Assembly (NCBI RefSeq): GCF_000164695.2
Contig: NC_014643.1
Location: forward strand, 2,418,001-2,482,000
Source of the DNA: Rothia dentocariosa ATCC 17931
GTDB lineage: Bacteria; Actinomycetota; Actinomycetes; Actinomycetales; Micrococcaceae
Direction: 5' to 3'
Length of the DNA: 64,000 nucleotides
This document shows positions 46,100-56,538 of the stretch, one piece after another (the first letter of the stretch is position 1; each line of letters starts with the position of its first letter). Below the pieces are notes generated by a model that was not told the origin of the DNA, did not search any database, and was given only the letters and a program-made list of their open reading frames with translations. The position numbers were made by a program, and so were the translations under genes.

Positions 46100-47155
46100 C
46101 TAGCTTAGGAACCCTAAGACATCGTTACCAACTTCGTCGGTGCCTCGGGTGCGGGCGCCGTTGGCACGCATATCAGCCTCGACCGCATCCTCAATACGGA
46201 CCGCCGTCAACTCATAGCCTAGGTGCCGCAGAAGCATTGCTCCCGCGAGGATTGCGGCGGTCGGGTTTGCTTTGTTCTGCCCCGCGATGTCGGGGGCTGA
46301 ACCATGCACGGGCTCAAACATTGAGGGGAACTCCCCTACCGCGTTAATATTGCCTGAGGCTGCGTAGCCAATACCTCCGGTCACTGCACCCGCCTGATCG
46401 GTCAGGATGTCGCCAAACAGGTTATCGGTTACGATCACGTCGAAACGCGAGGGATCGGTGGTCATGAAAATTGTTGCCGCATCAACATGCAGGTAATCGG
46501 TTTGCACTTCGGGGAATTCGCGCCCGATCTCTTCAAAAAGACGGGTGTACAAACGACCAGCGTGTACGAGTACATTTGTTTTGTGGATGAGGGTCAGCTT
46601 CTTACGGCGGGACTGTGCCAGTTCGAAGGCGTACCGGATCAGCCGACGAACACCGTGGGCTGTATTGATGGATACTTCGGTTGCGATTTCGGCATCGGTA
46701 CCGCCGCGAATAGTTCCTCCATTACCCACGTAGGGCCCTTCGGTACCTTCGCGCACCACCACGAAGTCGATCTCTCCAGGGTTGCTCAGCGGCGACACTG
46801 CCCCCGGGTACAGCCGTGCGGGACGCAGGTTAATGTAATGGTCGAAAGAGAAGCGCAGCTTCAAAAGCATTTCACGTTCGATCAGCCCTGAGGGAATCTT
46901 ACCGCTGCGCGGATCGGCGCCAATAGCGCCGAAAAGAATCGCATCGTGCTGTTTGAGAGACTCCATCGTACTCTCGGGCAGGGTTTCGCCGGTTTTAAGC
47001 CAGTGCTCGGCGCCAAGTTTATAGTCGGTGGAATCTACGCGAATAGAATCAAGCTCGCAGGCGCGTTGAAGCACACGCTGCGCCTCGGTAATAATTTCAG
47101 GTCCGATGCCGTCGCCAGCGATCACGGCAAGGTTGATGGAACGTTCAGTAGTCAT
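46100..47155 (-). CDS. leuB: 3-isopropylmalate dehydrogenase
   Basis: Oxidises and decarboxylates 3-isopropylmalate in leucine synthesis. The 351 residues carry the family blocks [52 protein letters not shown] and the NAD-binding [19 protein letters not shown]. The ATG has only a weak GAGG close by. It reads in the same direction as ilvE and divergently from the histidine kinase gene. Confidence 0.97.
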   Translation of the reverse strand: MTTERSINLAVIAGDGIGPEIITEAQRVLQRACELDSIRVDSTDYKLGAEHWLKTGETLPESTMESLKQHDAILFGAIGADPRSGKIPSGLIEREMLLKLRFSFDHYINLRPARLYPGAVSPLSNPGEIDFVVVREGTEGPYVGNGGTIRGGTDAEIATEVSINTAHGVRRLIRYAFELAQSRRKKLTLIHKTNVLVHAGRLYTRLFEEIGREFPEVQTDYLHVDAATIFMTTDPSRFDVIVTDNLFGDILTDQAGAVTGGIGYAASGNINAVGEFPSMFEPVHGSAPDIAGQNKANPTAAILAGAMLLRHLGYELTAVRIEDAVEADMRANGARTRGTDEVGNDVLGFLS

Positions 47156-47358
47156 ACCTCTACCCTACTGCTGGCACGAACAATTGCGCAGATTTTAGGC
47201 CATGATTCTCAGAGTATGGGCATATATATTCCCGCATAATCTCGCAGTTTTGAGAGGTCTTATTCCAGATTTTGCAGCCTCATGACCTACACGAGTACAT
47301 ACAAAATTCATCCTTCCGAGTGATTACCTGTTTTGAGGGCGAACGTTACACTTAACCC

Positions 47359-48630
47359 ATGGATCTAACGAGCCGAATTAACAACTACATAGATAGGAAC
47401 TACCGCTGGTTTAATATCACGGTAGTTGCTTTCATGCAGATGTTTGTTCTGCTCATAGCTCTTGCAATGTCCTATAGGGATAGCGGCATTACTTTTTTCA
47501 TTGCATGCATCAATACGACCGCCCTTTATTTTCGGTACCGGCATCCTTATGGGTCAATCTGGTTTGTTCTCGTCTCCACCGCTCTCACTCTATTTATTCC
47601 GGATGTTTTGCCCGTTCATCTGTATTTTCCGGTAGGCGTAGCGGCTTATCATATCGGCAGGCACTGGAAGAAGAAGCTGCGGGTTCGCATGTTTATTGCG
47701 GGCTGGGTTGGTGCCTTTGCGGTAGGGGCTCAGCTTTTTATCATGCTGCTTCCGCGGGGCGAACAATTTGCCGCTGTTATAAGCTCGATTATCATTACAA
47801 CCTTATGCGGTGCGATTTATTCCGTGCTCTGGTTTATCGGTGATTCAAGGCGTACTCGCATTATTCGCCAGGATGAGCTTCGAGAGCGAGCGATGCGCCT
47901 CGAATTTGAGCAGGAACAGGAACGGCGTCTTGCGGCGCAGGACGAGCGCACCCGCATCGCCCGCGAAATGCACGATATTGTGGCGCATTCACTTTCCAGC
48001 ATCATTACGCAGGCTGACGGCGCCAGGTATGCCGCAGCCGCGATACGGACCACGACGACTCAGCCCGCCGAAACGACTAACCTTCAAGAGCATGACGCCT
48101 CTATCGCGGAACAGACGCTTGAAACTATTGCAGTCACCGCACGCGATTCTCTCACGCAGATGCGTTCCCTTCTGGGGGTTCTTCGTACCGGTGAAGACAC
48201 CATGTACGCTCCAGCGCCTACAATTCACGAAATTCCCGCTCTGGTTGCGCAGGCTCGCAGGTCAGGAGTTAATATCGACTTCGCTGGTATTACCGGTACC
48301 ATAAGTGGCGCCCTCCCTCAGGGAGCTGATCTAGCGGCATATCGTGTAATCCAGGAAGCGCTCACCAATATCGTTAAACACGCCCGCGATGCTGAGATCG
48401 TTACCCTCTCGGCTGTGTGGAAACGAGATGGCCTGTATTTGGACGTGTACAACAGCGCTCCAGCGCATCACAATAGCTCGGATGCTCCATATTCCTTCGT
48501 GCCGGGCAGCGGTAACGGTCTCTTGGGTATGCGCGAGCGCATCACAATGTATGACGGAACCCTGCATTACGGCCCGGATCTGCAGGGTGGTTTTAGCGTG
48601 AAGGCCTGGCTGCCGTACCGCGAAACGTAA
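47359..48630 (+). CDS. sensor histidine kinase (DesK/NarL-partner, HisKA_3 type)
   Basis: A 423-residue membrane kinase. About five membrane helices fill residues 20-150 with very short loops, so there is no external sensor domain. A coiled segment (LEFEQEQERRLAAQDER) leads to the phospho-acceptor box REMHDIVAHSLSSII with its His. The ATPase part has the N-box YRVIQEALTNIVKHA and a G-box GNGLLGMRERI. No Shine-Dalgarno is visible before the ATG; TACACT lies six bases upstream. Its regulator follows, then a set of export-type permeases, the usual arrangement for envelope-stress or peptide-resistance systems. Confidence 0.93.
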   Translation: MDLTSRINNYIDRNYRWFNITVVAFMQMFVLLIALAMSYRDSGITFFIACINTTALYFRYRHPYGSIWFVLVSTALTLFIPDVLPVHLYFPVGVAAYHIGRHWKKKLRVRMFIAGWVGAFAVGAQLFIMLLPRGEQFAAVISSIIITTLCGAIYSVLWFIGDSRRTRIIRQDELRERAMRLEFEQEQERRLAAQDERTRIAREMHDIVAHSLSSIITQADGARYAAAAIRTTTTQPAETTNLQEHDASIAEQTLETIAVTARDSLTQMRSLLGVLRTGEDTMYAPAPTIHEIPALVAQARRSGVNIDFAGITGTISGALPQGADLAAYRVIQEALTNIVKHARDAEIVTLSAVWKRDGLYLDVYNSAPAHHNSSDAPYSFVPGSGNGLLGMRERITMYDGTLHYGPDLQGGFSVKAWLPYRET

Positions 48631-48678
48631 TGGGAACCCAGTATTGTAAAAGTGACAGAACATATTAAAGGAAATCCT

Positions 48679-49404
48679 ATGAACGAACAGATTACCGTGA
48701 TGCTGGTTGATGACCAGCAGCTTGTACGCGGCGGTTTGAAGATGCTTATCAATTCGCAACCTGATCTGCAGGTTGTTCTCGAAGCTGATGACGGCGCAGC
48801 GGCGGTTGATAGCTATGCCCGTATGGCTGAAGAAGGTACCGCCCCTCAGGTGGTTCTTATGGATGTTCGTATGCCTATTATGGATGGGCTGGAGGCTGCA
48901 AAAAGTATTCTAGAGCTCAACGTTCCTGATTCCAGGGTTATTATGCTGACTACCTTCGACGTCGACGAATATGTCTATGCGGCGGTACGTGCCGGGGCAA
49001 GCGGTTTTTTGCTGAAAGATGCGCCTCCCGAAGAACTTCTGGGGGCGATTCGGACAATACACCGCGGTGATGCGGTGATCGCCCCTTCCGCTACACGCCG
49101 CCTGCTGGAACATATGATTCCGGTGTTGGAGGTTCATTCGGAACAGGATTCTGCCAGTGTTGCCCCCACTCCTCAGGAGGAGCCGCAGCTTCTGCATCAG
49201 GAACTCATGCAGACTCTTTCGCCGCGTGAGCATGAGGTACTTCGTCTGATTGCGCAGGGTCTTTCCAATGTGGAGATCAGCCGCGCGCTCGTGCTGTCAG
49301 AGGCCACGATTAAGACCCACGTCTCGCATGTTCTGTCAAAACTTGATGCCCGCGATAGGGTTCAGGCCGTGATTATGGCCTATGAGGCTGGGATCGTTTC
49401 GTAG
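48679..49404 (+). CDS. LuxR/NarL-family response regulator
   Basis: A 241-residue two-domain regulator. The ATG at 48679 with AAAGGA nearby is preferred over an in-frame GTG/ATG at 48652. The receiver domain has the acidic pair VDDQQ, the phospho-acceptor VVLMDVRMP and the conserved Lys in FLLKDAPPEELL. The C-terminal helix-turn-helix reads LSPREHEVLRLIAQGLSN and SEATIKTHVSHVLSKL. It lies 48 bases after the kinase gene. The likely targets are the transporter genes downstream, which is inference from position. Confidence 0.94.
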   Translation: MNEQITVMLVDDQQLVRGGLKMLINSQPDLQVVLEADDGAAAVDSYARMAEEGTAPQVVLMDVRMPIMDGLEAAKSILELNVPDSRVIMLTTFDVDEYVYAAVRAGASGFLLKDAPPEELLGAIRTIHRGDAVIAPSATRRLLEHMIPVLEVHSEQDSASVAPTPQEEPQLLHQELMQTLSPREHEVLRLIAQGLSNVEISRALVLSEATIKTHVSHVLSKLDARDRVQAVIMAYEAGIVS

Positions 49405-49553
49405 GCTCCTTGTGTCTACATCTACCGTTGAAGACAGAACCTGTGAAAAGGCTGAAAAATCATTCTTGGGAATGATGAATATCCGTCGAGCCAACATTTA
49501 CGGTTATATAGTAGACCGATATTTATGATGTAATACGCCACAGGATTTTTTAC

Positions 49554-52370
49554 ATGATCTCCTCTCTGCTCTCGCTGATATATGCAAATCTGCGCGCATC
49601 TTGGCGTAAATATATTTTGACGGGACTGGGCATTGCGGTTGCAGCTTTTTTCCTGAGTGCCGTGCTTCTTCTCAATACAATCATTTCCGCCACATATGTG
49701 GCGCACTACGGCAATCAGGTACGTAACAGCGATGCGGTTGTTGCTACCAACATCTCGGGGCAAGCCAAGGAGAACTCGTCAGGCGCTCTTTCGGTTGAGG
49801 AAGTTGAAGATATCCGTAATAGCCCCCAGGTGGCTGGTATCCGGGAAGACTCGGTAGTTTCAGCCATGTATCATGACGCGCCGGGCGACCCTGTGCCCTA
49901 TGCGATTTCTCAAGCTCCCACTGACCCGGATTTGTTTCCTTATCAGATACAGGGGCGAATGCCACAGAATGATCATGAAATTCTGCTCCCAGAGTCGCTT
50001 CGTGAGTCTTTGCATCTCAACATAGGCGATAAATTTCACGGCATTGACCCGGTCGCAACAATAAAGCTGCCCACTCCCACGTCCATTACAAATTTTGAGG
50101 GCGGCACACTATCTTTAGAAGATTCTTTGCCCACCAAGGAATATACGATCACTGGTACTTTCCGCTCTCCGGACCTGGGGTCTGAAGATTCAATAACAAT
50201 TTTTGCCGGTGGCACTATGCTGACAACGGTATCGAAAATTGCTCATCGCGAGCATAAAACAAATATTGTTCATGATGCGCATATAGTTGCGGTCAAGCTC
50301 CGTGAGGGTGTTTCGGTTGAAGATTTTAAGCGGGAATTTACCGCGCACCACGACGATCATGGGTATGTAGTGCCAGCGCATGAATATGCCCACAAATTAG
50401 AACCGGACATAGGTTTTGCCAATGATCTGCTCACCGCAGCCCTTTTAGGTCTGGCAGCATTAGCCCTCATGGTCTCTGCTTTTGTTATCACCAATACATT
50501 TAGCGTGTTGCTTTCTCAGCGCACCCGCGAGCTCGCTCTGCTGCGTACTTTAGGAGCCAGCCGCCCCAATCTTCTCACTATAGTGCTGGCAGAATCTACG
50601 GTTTTGGGAGTTCTCGCAGCTTCTTTAGGTATTACACTTGCCTACGCTCTTTGGGCGGTTATCACGTCGTGGGCCGCTCATACATTGGTTTTCACTTTTT
50701 CCCTGGTCCCTTTGGGAGTTACTCTGCCAGTGTGTGTTGCCGTCACCTGGATCGCCGCTCTTAAACCCGCCTATGCAGCATCAAAAGTATCGCCTGTGCA
50801 AGGGCTTCGTGATGGCGTAGTACAGCAGGTTTCTACCTACGGTAAGCGTCAGGGGGTTATCGCTCTGTTATTGCTTGTGGCGGGTATTGTGGCGTATGCA
50901 GTCTTCATAAGTAAATCCTCTGAGCACGTGCCTGATGGCATGGAGGGCACCCATAGCGTTCAAGTGCTTATTGTGGGTATTATTGCTGATGCTCTCTTAT
51001 GCTTTGCTATTTTGACGGCAGCCCATAAAATACTTTCACCGCTCGTGAAGTTCTGGTCCTCTCTGATAGCGCGTACCCTAACGGGGTCTATCGCGTGTAA
51101 AAATGCGCTGCGTTCTCCGGCACGTATGGTGTCGACCGGGCGAGCCCTCCTCGTAGGAATGATGCTTATAGCTATGGTGCTTACAGGTTATGTGACCCTT
51201 AAGGCATCTGTCACAAGCTTTATACAGCAGACAGACCATCCGGCAGCGGTTCTAACGTTTAATGGCTCCAAGGATACGGAGGGTAACTCCTCTACTGCAC
51301 GCAATTCTCAGAATTCTGAATCCACTGCAGAACGGTATATGCACCAGGCACAGGATGCGCAGCGCAGGGTCCAAGAACTGCCGTCCGTACAGTCTGAAGC
51401 GTTTGTACAATATGCGGGAAACCTCACCTGCGATGATGATTCTCATACTCTCACAACTTCAGATGGGCCGGTGAATGAAGCAGGCAGTAATCCCAGCGCT
51501 GCAGCTGGCACTCCTGACCATACTGATCTTCCCGCTGCCTATGCGGTTTCACCCCAGGATATTGACATAGTATTGCCTGGTACCTCCGAAACGATATTGC
51601 AGGGTGATGTGGTGGTTCTGCCTCGCTCAGAACAACATGCCTTGCAAGGGCATAAGCCACCTAGTTTTACACTTCATGGACCGCGTGGAGACCTACGACT
51701 TACTGCGGTGTACTCACAAACTGATGACCATACCCCCTATATCTCACGTGAGACCGCCGCCAATGTACAGGATCTTGATCATCCCCAGCTTCTTGAAGGT
51801 TCTTCTTCCACTGGAGAGTCCTATGTGGTAGTGCGCGCCAAACAGGGATTGAGTTCTGATGAAAGTACAGAATTACGGAATGATCTAACGGATATTTCCC
51901 GTACAACACACGGGTTATATCTCGCGGGCATTCTAGAGATGCGCGCTGCTGTCGAAATTTCCCTTATCGTTATCATGTATACCATTCTGGCTATTATCGC
52001 TCTTATGGTACTGATTTCGGTGTTAGGGGTAAGTAATACTTTGGTGCTCTCAGCCCATGAACGAAGCCGCGAAAACGCACTCCTCCGCACTCTGGGGCTT
52101 TCGCGTCAGCAGTTACGTTCAGTCATTATGATTGAAGCTATTCTTATCACGCTCTCAGCGCTGCTGGTTGCTCTCATCGGCGGCACGCTTGCCGGGTTTA
52201 TCCTGACACGCGCTATCACGCCACATAGCATTGAGATCATCTACCGAATTCCCCTGACGGAATACTGTATAGCCTTCTTCGGCGCTTTAGGGATTGCTGT
52301 CTTAGCTTCGTGGGTTCCCTCCGTACGCGCTTCAAAAATCTCACCGGTTCAGGCGCTTCGAGACGATTAA
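49554..52370 (+). CDS. FtsX/MacB-type ABC permease, without adjacent ATPase (permease 1)
   Basis: A 938-residue permease with the duplicated plan of large MacB/LolE-like proteins. An N-terminal helix is followed by an external domain of about 240 residues, an FtsX domain (VISAFVITNTFSVLLSQRTR, ELALLRTLGASR), one or two further helices, a second external domain and a second FtsX domain ending WVPSVRASKISPVQALRDD. It is the most divergent of three paralogues here and has no ATPase directly upstream, so it may borrow the ATPase at 52622 or act alone as a sensor. It follows the response regulator by 149 bases. Confidence 0.9.
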   Translation: MISSLLSLIYANLRASWRKYILTGLGIAVAAFFLSAVLLLNTIISATYVAHYGNQVRNSDAVVATNISGQAKENSSGALSVEEVEDIRNSPQVAGIREDSVVSAMYHDAPGDPVPYAISQAPTDPDLFPYQIQGRMPQNDHEILLPESLRESLHLNIGDKFHGIDPVATIKLPTPTSITNFEGGTLSLEDSLPTKEYTITGTFRSPDLGSEDSITIFAGGTMLTTVSKIAHREHKTNIVHDAHIVAVKLREGVSVEDFKREFTAHHDDHGYVVPAHEYAHKLEPDIGFANDLLTAALLGLAALALMVSAFVITNTFSVLLSQRTRELALLRTLGASRPNLLTIVLAESTVLGVLAASLGITLAYALWAVITSWAAHTLVFTFSLVPLGVTLPVCVAVTWIAALKPAYAASKVSPVQGLRDGVVQQVSTYGKRQGVIALLLLVAGIVAYAVFISKSSEHVPDGMEGTHSVQVLIVGIIADALLCFAILTAAHKILSPLVKFWSSLIARTLTGSIACKNALRSPARMVSTGRALLVGMMLIAMVLTGYVTLKASVTSFIQQTDHPAAVLTFNGSKDTEGNSSTARNSQNSESTAERYMHQAQDAQRRVQELPSVQSEAFVQYAGNLTCDDDSHTLTTSDGPVNEAGSNPSAAAGTPDHTDLPAAYAVSPQDIDIVLPGTSETILQGDVVVLPRSEQHALQGHKPPSFTLHGPRGDLRLTAVYSQTDDHTPYISRETAANVQDLDHPQLLEGSSSTGESYVVVRAKQGLSSDESTELRNDLTDISRTTHGLYLAGILEMRAAVEISLIVIMYTILAIIALMVLISVLGVSNTLVLSAHERSRENALLRTLGLSRQQLRSVIMIEAILITLSALLVALIGGTLAGFILTRAITPHSIEIIYRIPLTEYCIAFFGALGIAVLASWVPSVRASKISPVQALRDD

Positions 52371-52608
52371 GTCTGTGCAGATGCTATGCAGCATATAAAA
52401 ATTACTACCTGTACCAAGTATTTAATAGAACACATTCCTACTTATATATTATTCTCGCATACATTCCTGAGAAAGTACTCTACTTATAATATTGCCTGTA
52501 TTTTCACTAACTTTACCTTGAAAATAGTTACGGTTATTTTAGAGACAGAACTCCAGAAATCACCCAAAAGTATGATAAAACCTCCCACAGGTTTTCATTC
52601 TAGTTTGG

Positions 52609-52622
52609 GATAATTGGTGTTA
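52609..52622 (+). promoter_or_regulatory. -10 element for a probably leaderless ATPase mRNA
   Basis: GATAAT ends seven bases before the ATG at 52622, placing the transcription start at or beside the start codon. No Shine-Dalgarno is present, consistent with leaderless translation common in Actinobacteria. The -35 region is weak. Confidence 0.5.
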
Positions 52623-53383
52623 TGACTACTACATTAGATACTTCTGTTAAACCAGCTGTTACCGCCCAAAACCTGAGCAAGACTTACGGCACAGGTGAGG
52701 CGACGGTACATGCCCTCAATAACGTAACAGTTTCTTTCGAACAGGGTAAATTTACCGCTATTATGGGGCCTTCCGGCTCCGGTAAATCTACCCTTATGCA
52801 GACTTTGGCAACCCTAGATACTCCGGATGTTAACCCCAAAACCAGCATCAAAATTGCCGATACCGAGCTATACGGTCGGCGGGATAAAGAGTTAACCGAG
52901 TTTCGTCGCGAACATATCGGCTTTATTTTCCAGGCCTTCAACCTGGTACCCACCCTCACCGCCGGGCAGAATATCGACTTACCGCTTGGCCTGGCAGGCA
53001 AAAAGCCTGATCCTATTTGGCGCGATTATCTTGTGGAGACTTTGGGTCTAACAAAACGGCTCAGCCACCGTCCCGAACAGCTCTCCGGTGGTCAGCAACA
53101 ACGCGTCGCCATCGTACGCGCACTACTCTCCCGCCCGGACGTCGTCTTCGCCGACGAGCCCACCGGTAACCTCGATTCAAACTCTGGTACCGAAGTACTC
53201 AAGCTCCTGCGAACCGCGGCAAACGAACATCAGCAAACCATCCTCATGGTGACCCACGATGCACACGCAGCATCCTACGCAGACCGCGTGGTCTTCCTCA
53301 AAGACGGTGCCATAGCTGGCGAAATGCTCAAACCCACCCACGATGCTGTTCTAAACGCCATGGGACAGTTGGAAGGTGAATAA
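52622..53383 (+). CDS. ABC transporter ATPase, MacB/LolD-type (pair 1)
   Basis: A 253-residue ATPase that should drive the following FtsX-type permease. It shows Walker A MGPSGSGKSTLM, the Q-loop IFQAFNLVPTLTAGQN, the signature LSGGQQQRVAIVRAL, Walker B VVFADEPTGNLDS and the switch His in VTHDAHAAS. The permease begins two bases after the stop. The gene is a close duplicate of the ATPase at 56539-57300, with a block of 53 identical bases (53255-53307) and another of 41 (53126-53166). Confidence 0.96.
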   Translation: MTTTLDTSVKPAVTAQNLSKTYGTGEATVHALNNVTVSFEQGKFTAIMGPSGSGKSTLMQTLATLDTPDVNPKTSIKIADTELYGRRDKELTEFRREHIGFIFQAFNLVPTLTAGQNIDLPLGLAGKKPDPIWRDYLVETLGLTKRLSHRPEQLSGGQQQRVAIVRALLSRPDVVFADEPTGNLDSNSGTEVLKLLRTAANEHQQTILMVTHDAHAASYADRVVFLKDGAIAGEMLKPTHDAVLNAMGQLEGE

Positions 53384-53385
53384 CA

Positions 53386-56142
53386 TTGGCTACAACGCTT
53401 AATACGGTGGGGCGCGCTAATTTACGCGCGTCTAAAGGAAAATATATTCTTACTGGAATCGGTATCGCAATTTCTTCATTTTTTATTGCTGCCGTTATTG
53501 TATTAGTCAGCTCTTTGCAGGGAACTCTAAATGCATCGGTAAATGGCATTCTTTCCAAAGCAGATAACGTTGTTGTCTCTTCCTATGCGCGCGATAACTC
53601 TAACACTGAAGCAAATATCTATCTGGATGAAGAGAGCATCAAAAATATTCAGAATGATGATTCAGTCGATCAGTCGTGGATTGTCTACCAGGGCCGGGGT
53701 AAGTTTGGTCCCGATAAAACTCAAGTTTCTTATACCCAAGCGCCTAACAGTGCAGATCTTTTTCCCTTCGACTTTGAAGGTAAATTGCCGACCTCAGACA
53801 CCGAGCTGATGATCTCGAAAGATTTTGCACAAAAGCATAATCTTCAACTTAATTCTAAGGTCAGTTCCCCCGATATAGTCGCGTCGATCTCTGACCCAAA
53901 TACAGGAACTACGCGCGAGTACACCATCACCGGTATTTTTGATGTCGGATTCTCAGGCTCCGATACGAATAACGCTATGTTTATTGGCGGAACTTCCTAT
54001 GGGGAGGCAGCTAACAAGGTACTCAAAAATGCTGGGGGTGCTTCTTCTGCAAACTACGCCGTTCCCGGTGCCAGCATGGCATACGTCAAGTTCAAAGGAA
54101 CGGACGACGCTGCTGCTCGCGCAGAGCTGCAGAAGAAACTCAACACGGGTGACAAAAAAACTGAGCCTTCTGTTATGTCCGGTCCTGAGTACATGGAGGT
54201 TGTGAAGAAACAGCTCTCCACGATGTTCACATTCCTCGGTGTCATCTTAGGCGCCTTTGCCGCACTAGCGCTGCTGGTTTCTTCGTTCGTCATTTCGAAC
54301 ACCTTCGCGGTGCTGGTGGGACAGCGCATCCGCGAGCTGGCGTTGTTACGTACTCTAGGGGCACAGGGCTCGTCCTTGGTACGTATGCTTGTGGTTGAAT
54401 CGCTTGTTGTGGGCGTCATCTTCTCCACTATCGGCGCGGTTCTCGTGTATCCGATCGCGGCATTGCTGAGTGCGCTATCCAATAATAGTTTCATGGTTTC
54501 TTACGATCCGATGGCTTTTGTTGTCGGTGTTGTACTGTGCACCTTGGTCACGGTTATTGCCTCGCTCGCTCCAGCACGTACCGCTTTGAAGATTTCTCCC
54601 ATCAGCGCGATGGGCGAAACTACGGCTCAGGCGGTCAAGAAGCCGAACATCGCAGGCCTTATTGCGGGTCTTATTATCGGTGCTGGCGGCGGTGCACTCA
54701 TGATCCTTGCGTTCAATACCATCACGCAGAATAACGATAGCTCAAATGCAGGGACCTCTGTTCTTCTCGTTATGATTGCCGCGCTTCTGCTGGGCATTGC
54801 GGTCTTTATGCTGACCCCGTGGCTTCTTCTGCCCCTTGTCCGTGTCCTGGGCTCAGTCTTCCGCAACCAGACCGGAAAATTGGCGGTAGCAAATGCATTG
54901 CGTTCCCCGAAACGTACCGTTTCGACCGGGCGCGCGGTCTTGGTAGGCGCGCTTGTCGTCACCGCAGTACTGACCGGATATTCCATCATGACGTCCACCG
55001 TGGCGAACGCGATGGATAAGCTATACCCGATCTCTGCGGCAGCCACCTACGGTACCGGACCTACAGCAGGATCTGAGAGCGTCAATAAGGCGCGCTCTGT
55101 CGCTGATAAAGTTCGCGGTTTGGAAAACGTCGATAGTGTTGCTGTGGCTTCTGCAGCGGGTACCGTTGATTTCACGGTCCCTCCGAAAGACGGTGGTGAA
55201 GCACAGAATCGCACCGAGAATCTGGTAGCACTCAGCCACGACGATCTCACAAAGGTCATTCCGACTGAAGGGTCACATCAGCTTGAAGATGATACCGTGC
55301 TTGTCTCGGCTGCCCTTTATGATAATGCCCACTTCAATGACTCCACTCGCCTTAAAGCACGTGGTCCCTTGGGGACGGTAGAGTTAAAACCTATCAAGTC
55401 CACCAGCAGCAATATGTCGCTATATATTGTGAATCCCACGACCGGTACCAAGCTGCAGAACGCCTCAGATCCAACGCCTCTGCTAGATTCATCACAGGCT
55501 CCTGAAAACGCTCAGGTTCCTGCAGAAGCTACCCCAGATGCTGGGGAGCAGAGCTCTGCTGCATCATCGACAAGTGGTGCTACCGGTGCCCAGACTATGG
55601 TGCTCGTTCACGCCAAGTCACCGCTTTCCTCAAGTGCAAACTCGACTCTTCAGGAACAGCTCACCAAGGCTAATGACGGTAACGAATTCACCGGTGGTTT
55701 GCAGGGACGCCAGCAATTTGATCAGATTATGATGATCATGCTGATCTTCACCTTAGTTCTTCTTGCCCTGGCCGTAGTCATCTCGATTATCGGTGTAGCC
55801 AATACGATGACTTTGTCGGTGAACGAGCGTCGCCGCGAGAATGCGATGCTTCGCTCACTGGGTCTCTCCCGCAAACAGCTGCGTCGCATGATTTCAGCCG
55901 AGGCAATTCTGATTACCTTAGGAGCCGTGATCCTAGGCATCCTCGCGGGTGTTGGAATTGGTATTGCCGCCGCTAAAGTTGTGATTGCAGGTACCAGTTC
56001 TTCTACTGAAGTCGTCATTGATCTTCCTTACCTTGGATTGTTCTTTGTTCTGCTGGTAGGTCTGGTATCGGCGTTCGTTGCCTCGATATTACCAGCGGCC
56101 CGATCGGCCCGTCTCTCCCCTGTGGAGGGCATGCGAGGCTAG
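53386..56142 (+). CDS. FtsX/MacB-type ABC permease (permease 2)
   Basis: A 918-residue permease with two external domains and two FtsX domains. The TTG start has GGAAGG eight bases before it, inside the end of the ATPase gene, so translation is coupled. The first FtsX domain contains SSFVISNTFAVLVGQRIREL and LALLRTLGAQ; the second shows IGVANTMTLSVNERRRENAM and ends SARLSPVEGMRG. A Ser/Ala/Pro-rich linker interrupts the second external domain. It is closely related to permease 3. Likely roles are export or shedding of peptides or lipids, or resistance; the substrate is unknown. Confidence 0.94.
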   Translation: MATTLNTVGRANLRASKGKYILTGIGIAISSFFIAAVIVLVSSLQGTLNASVNGILSKADNVVVSSYARDNSNTEANIYLDEESIKNIQNDDSVDQSWIVYQGRGKFGPDKTQVSYTQAPNSADLFPFDFEGKLPTSDTELMISKDFAQKHNLQLNSKVSSPDIVASISDPNTGTTREYTITGIFDVGFSGSDTNNAMFIGGTSYGEAANKVLKNAGGASSANYAVPGASMAYVKFKGTDDAAARAELQKKLNTGDKKTEPSVMSGPEYMEVVKKQLSTMFTFLGVILGAFAALALLVSSFVISNTFAVLVGQRIRELALLRTLGAQGSSLVRMLVVESLVVGVIFSTIGAVLVYPIAALLSALSNNSFMVSYDPMAFVVGVVLCTLVTVIASLAPARTALKISPISAMGETTAQAVKKPNIAGLIAGLIIGAGGGALMILAFNTITQNNDSSNAGTSVLLVMIAALLLGIAVFMLTPWLLLPLVRVLGSVFRNQTGKLAVANALRSPKRTVSTGRAVLVGALVVTAVLTGYSIMTSTVANAMDKLYPISAAATYGTGPTAGSESVNKARSVADKVRGLENVDSVAVASAAGTVDFTVPPKDGGEAQNRTENLVALSHDDLTKVIPTEGSHQLEDDTVLVSAALYDNAHFNDSTRLKARGPLGTVELKPIKSTSSNMSLYIVNPTTGTKLQNASDPTPLLDSSQAPENAQVPAEATPDAGEQSSAASSTSGATGAQTMVLVHAKSPLSSSANSTLQEQLTKANDGNEFTGGLQGRQQFDQIMMIMLIFTLVLLALAVVISIIGVANTMTLSVNERRRENAMLRSLGLSRKQLRRMISAEAILITLGAVILGILAGVGIGIAAAKVVIAGTSSSTEVVIDLPYLGLFFVLLVGLVSAFVASILPAARSARLSPVEGMRG

Positions 56143-56167
56143 TCGATTGGCAAAATGACCTGCATCG

Positions 56168-56207
56168 AAAAGGGCGAACTCCCCACATTAGGGAGTTTGC
56201 CCTTTTT
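56168..56207 (+). terminator. Rho-independent terminator of pair 1
   Basis: AAAAGGGCGAACTCCC and GGGAGTTTGCCCTTTT form a 16-base stem with one mismatch, a 7-base loop and a T-run. Confidence 0.92.
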
Positions 56208-56490
56208 ATGTGGTTCGTGCTCCCGAATTATTTTTACGTGTAGAAGTCCCAGATATAAAACTTAGAAAACCCACTTTTATAGATCTAAATAGTCTATATA
56301 TTCTTACTTTCTAGGGATCAAAATACCGTCCATAATTATTGCATAGACTCTAAATTTTTTATTTTAATTATTTTTCTTCTTCGTGGGTATTTTCATCCTT
56401 ACGGAGGCTTGCTTTTTTCGATCCCTAGTATTTCTCATCCAAAAGTATGAGTGCCATTTATTTTGCCTTCAAGAATTTCAGCTCAAAGGA

Positions 56491-56502
56491 TGACAAATGT
56501 CA
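56491..56502. promoter_or_regulatory. dyad TGACA-AA-TGTCA upstream of pair 2
   Basis: Perfect 5-base arms, 37 bases before the ATPase start. It could be a binding site for the nearby response regulator, but no matching copy was found before pair 1. Confidence 0.3.
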
Positions 56503-56538
56503 GGGGATATATTTTTGCAATCTTGAAACAATTAACTC

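Larger units (their letters stand above)
56143..56538. other. AT-rich intergenic region between the two transporter pairs
   Basis: After the terminator at 56168-56207 the sequence is strongly AT-rich with no gene. It must contain the promoter of pair 2. A TGACA-AA-TGTCA dyad at 56491-56502 is the only operator-like element seen. Confidence 0.45.
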
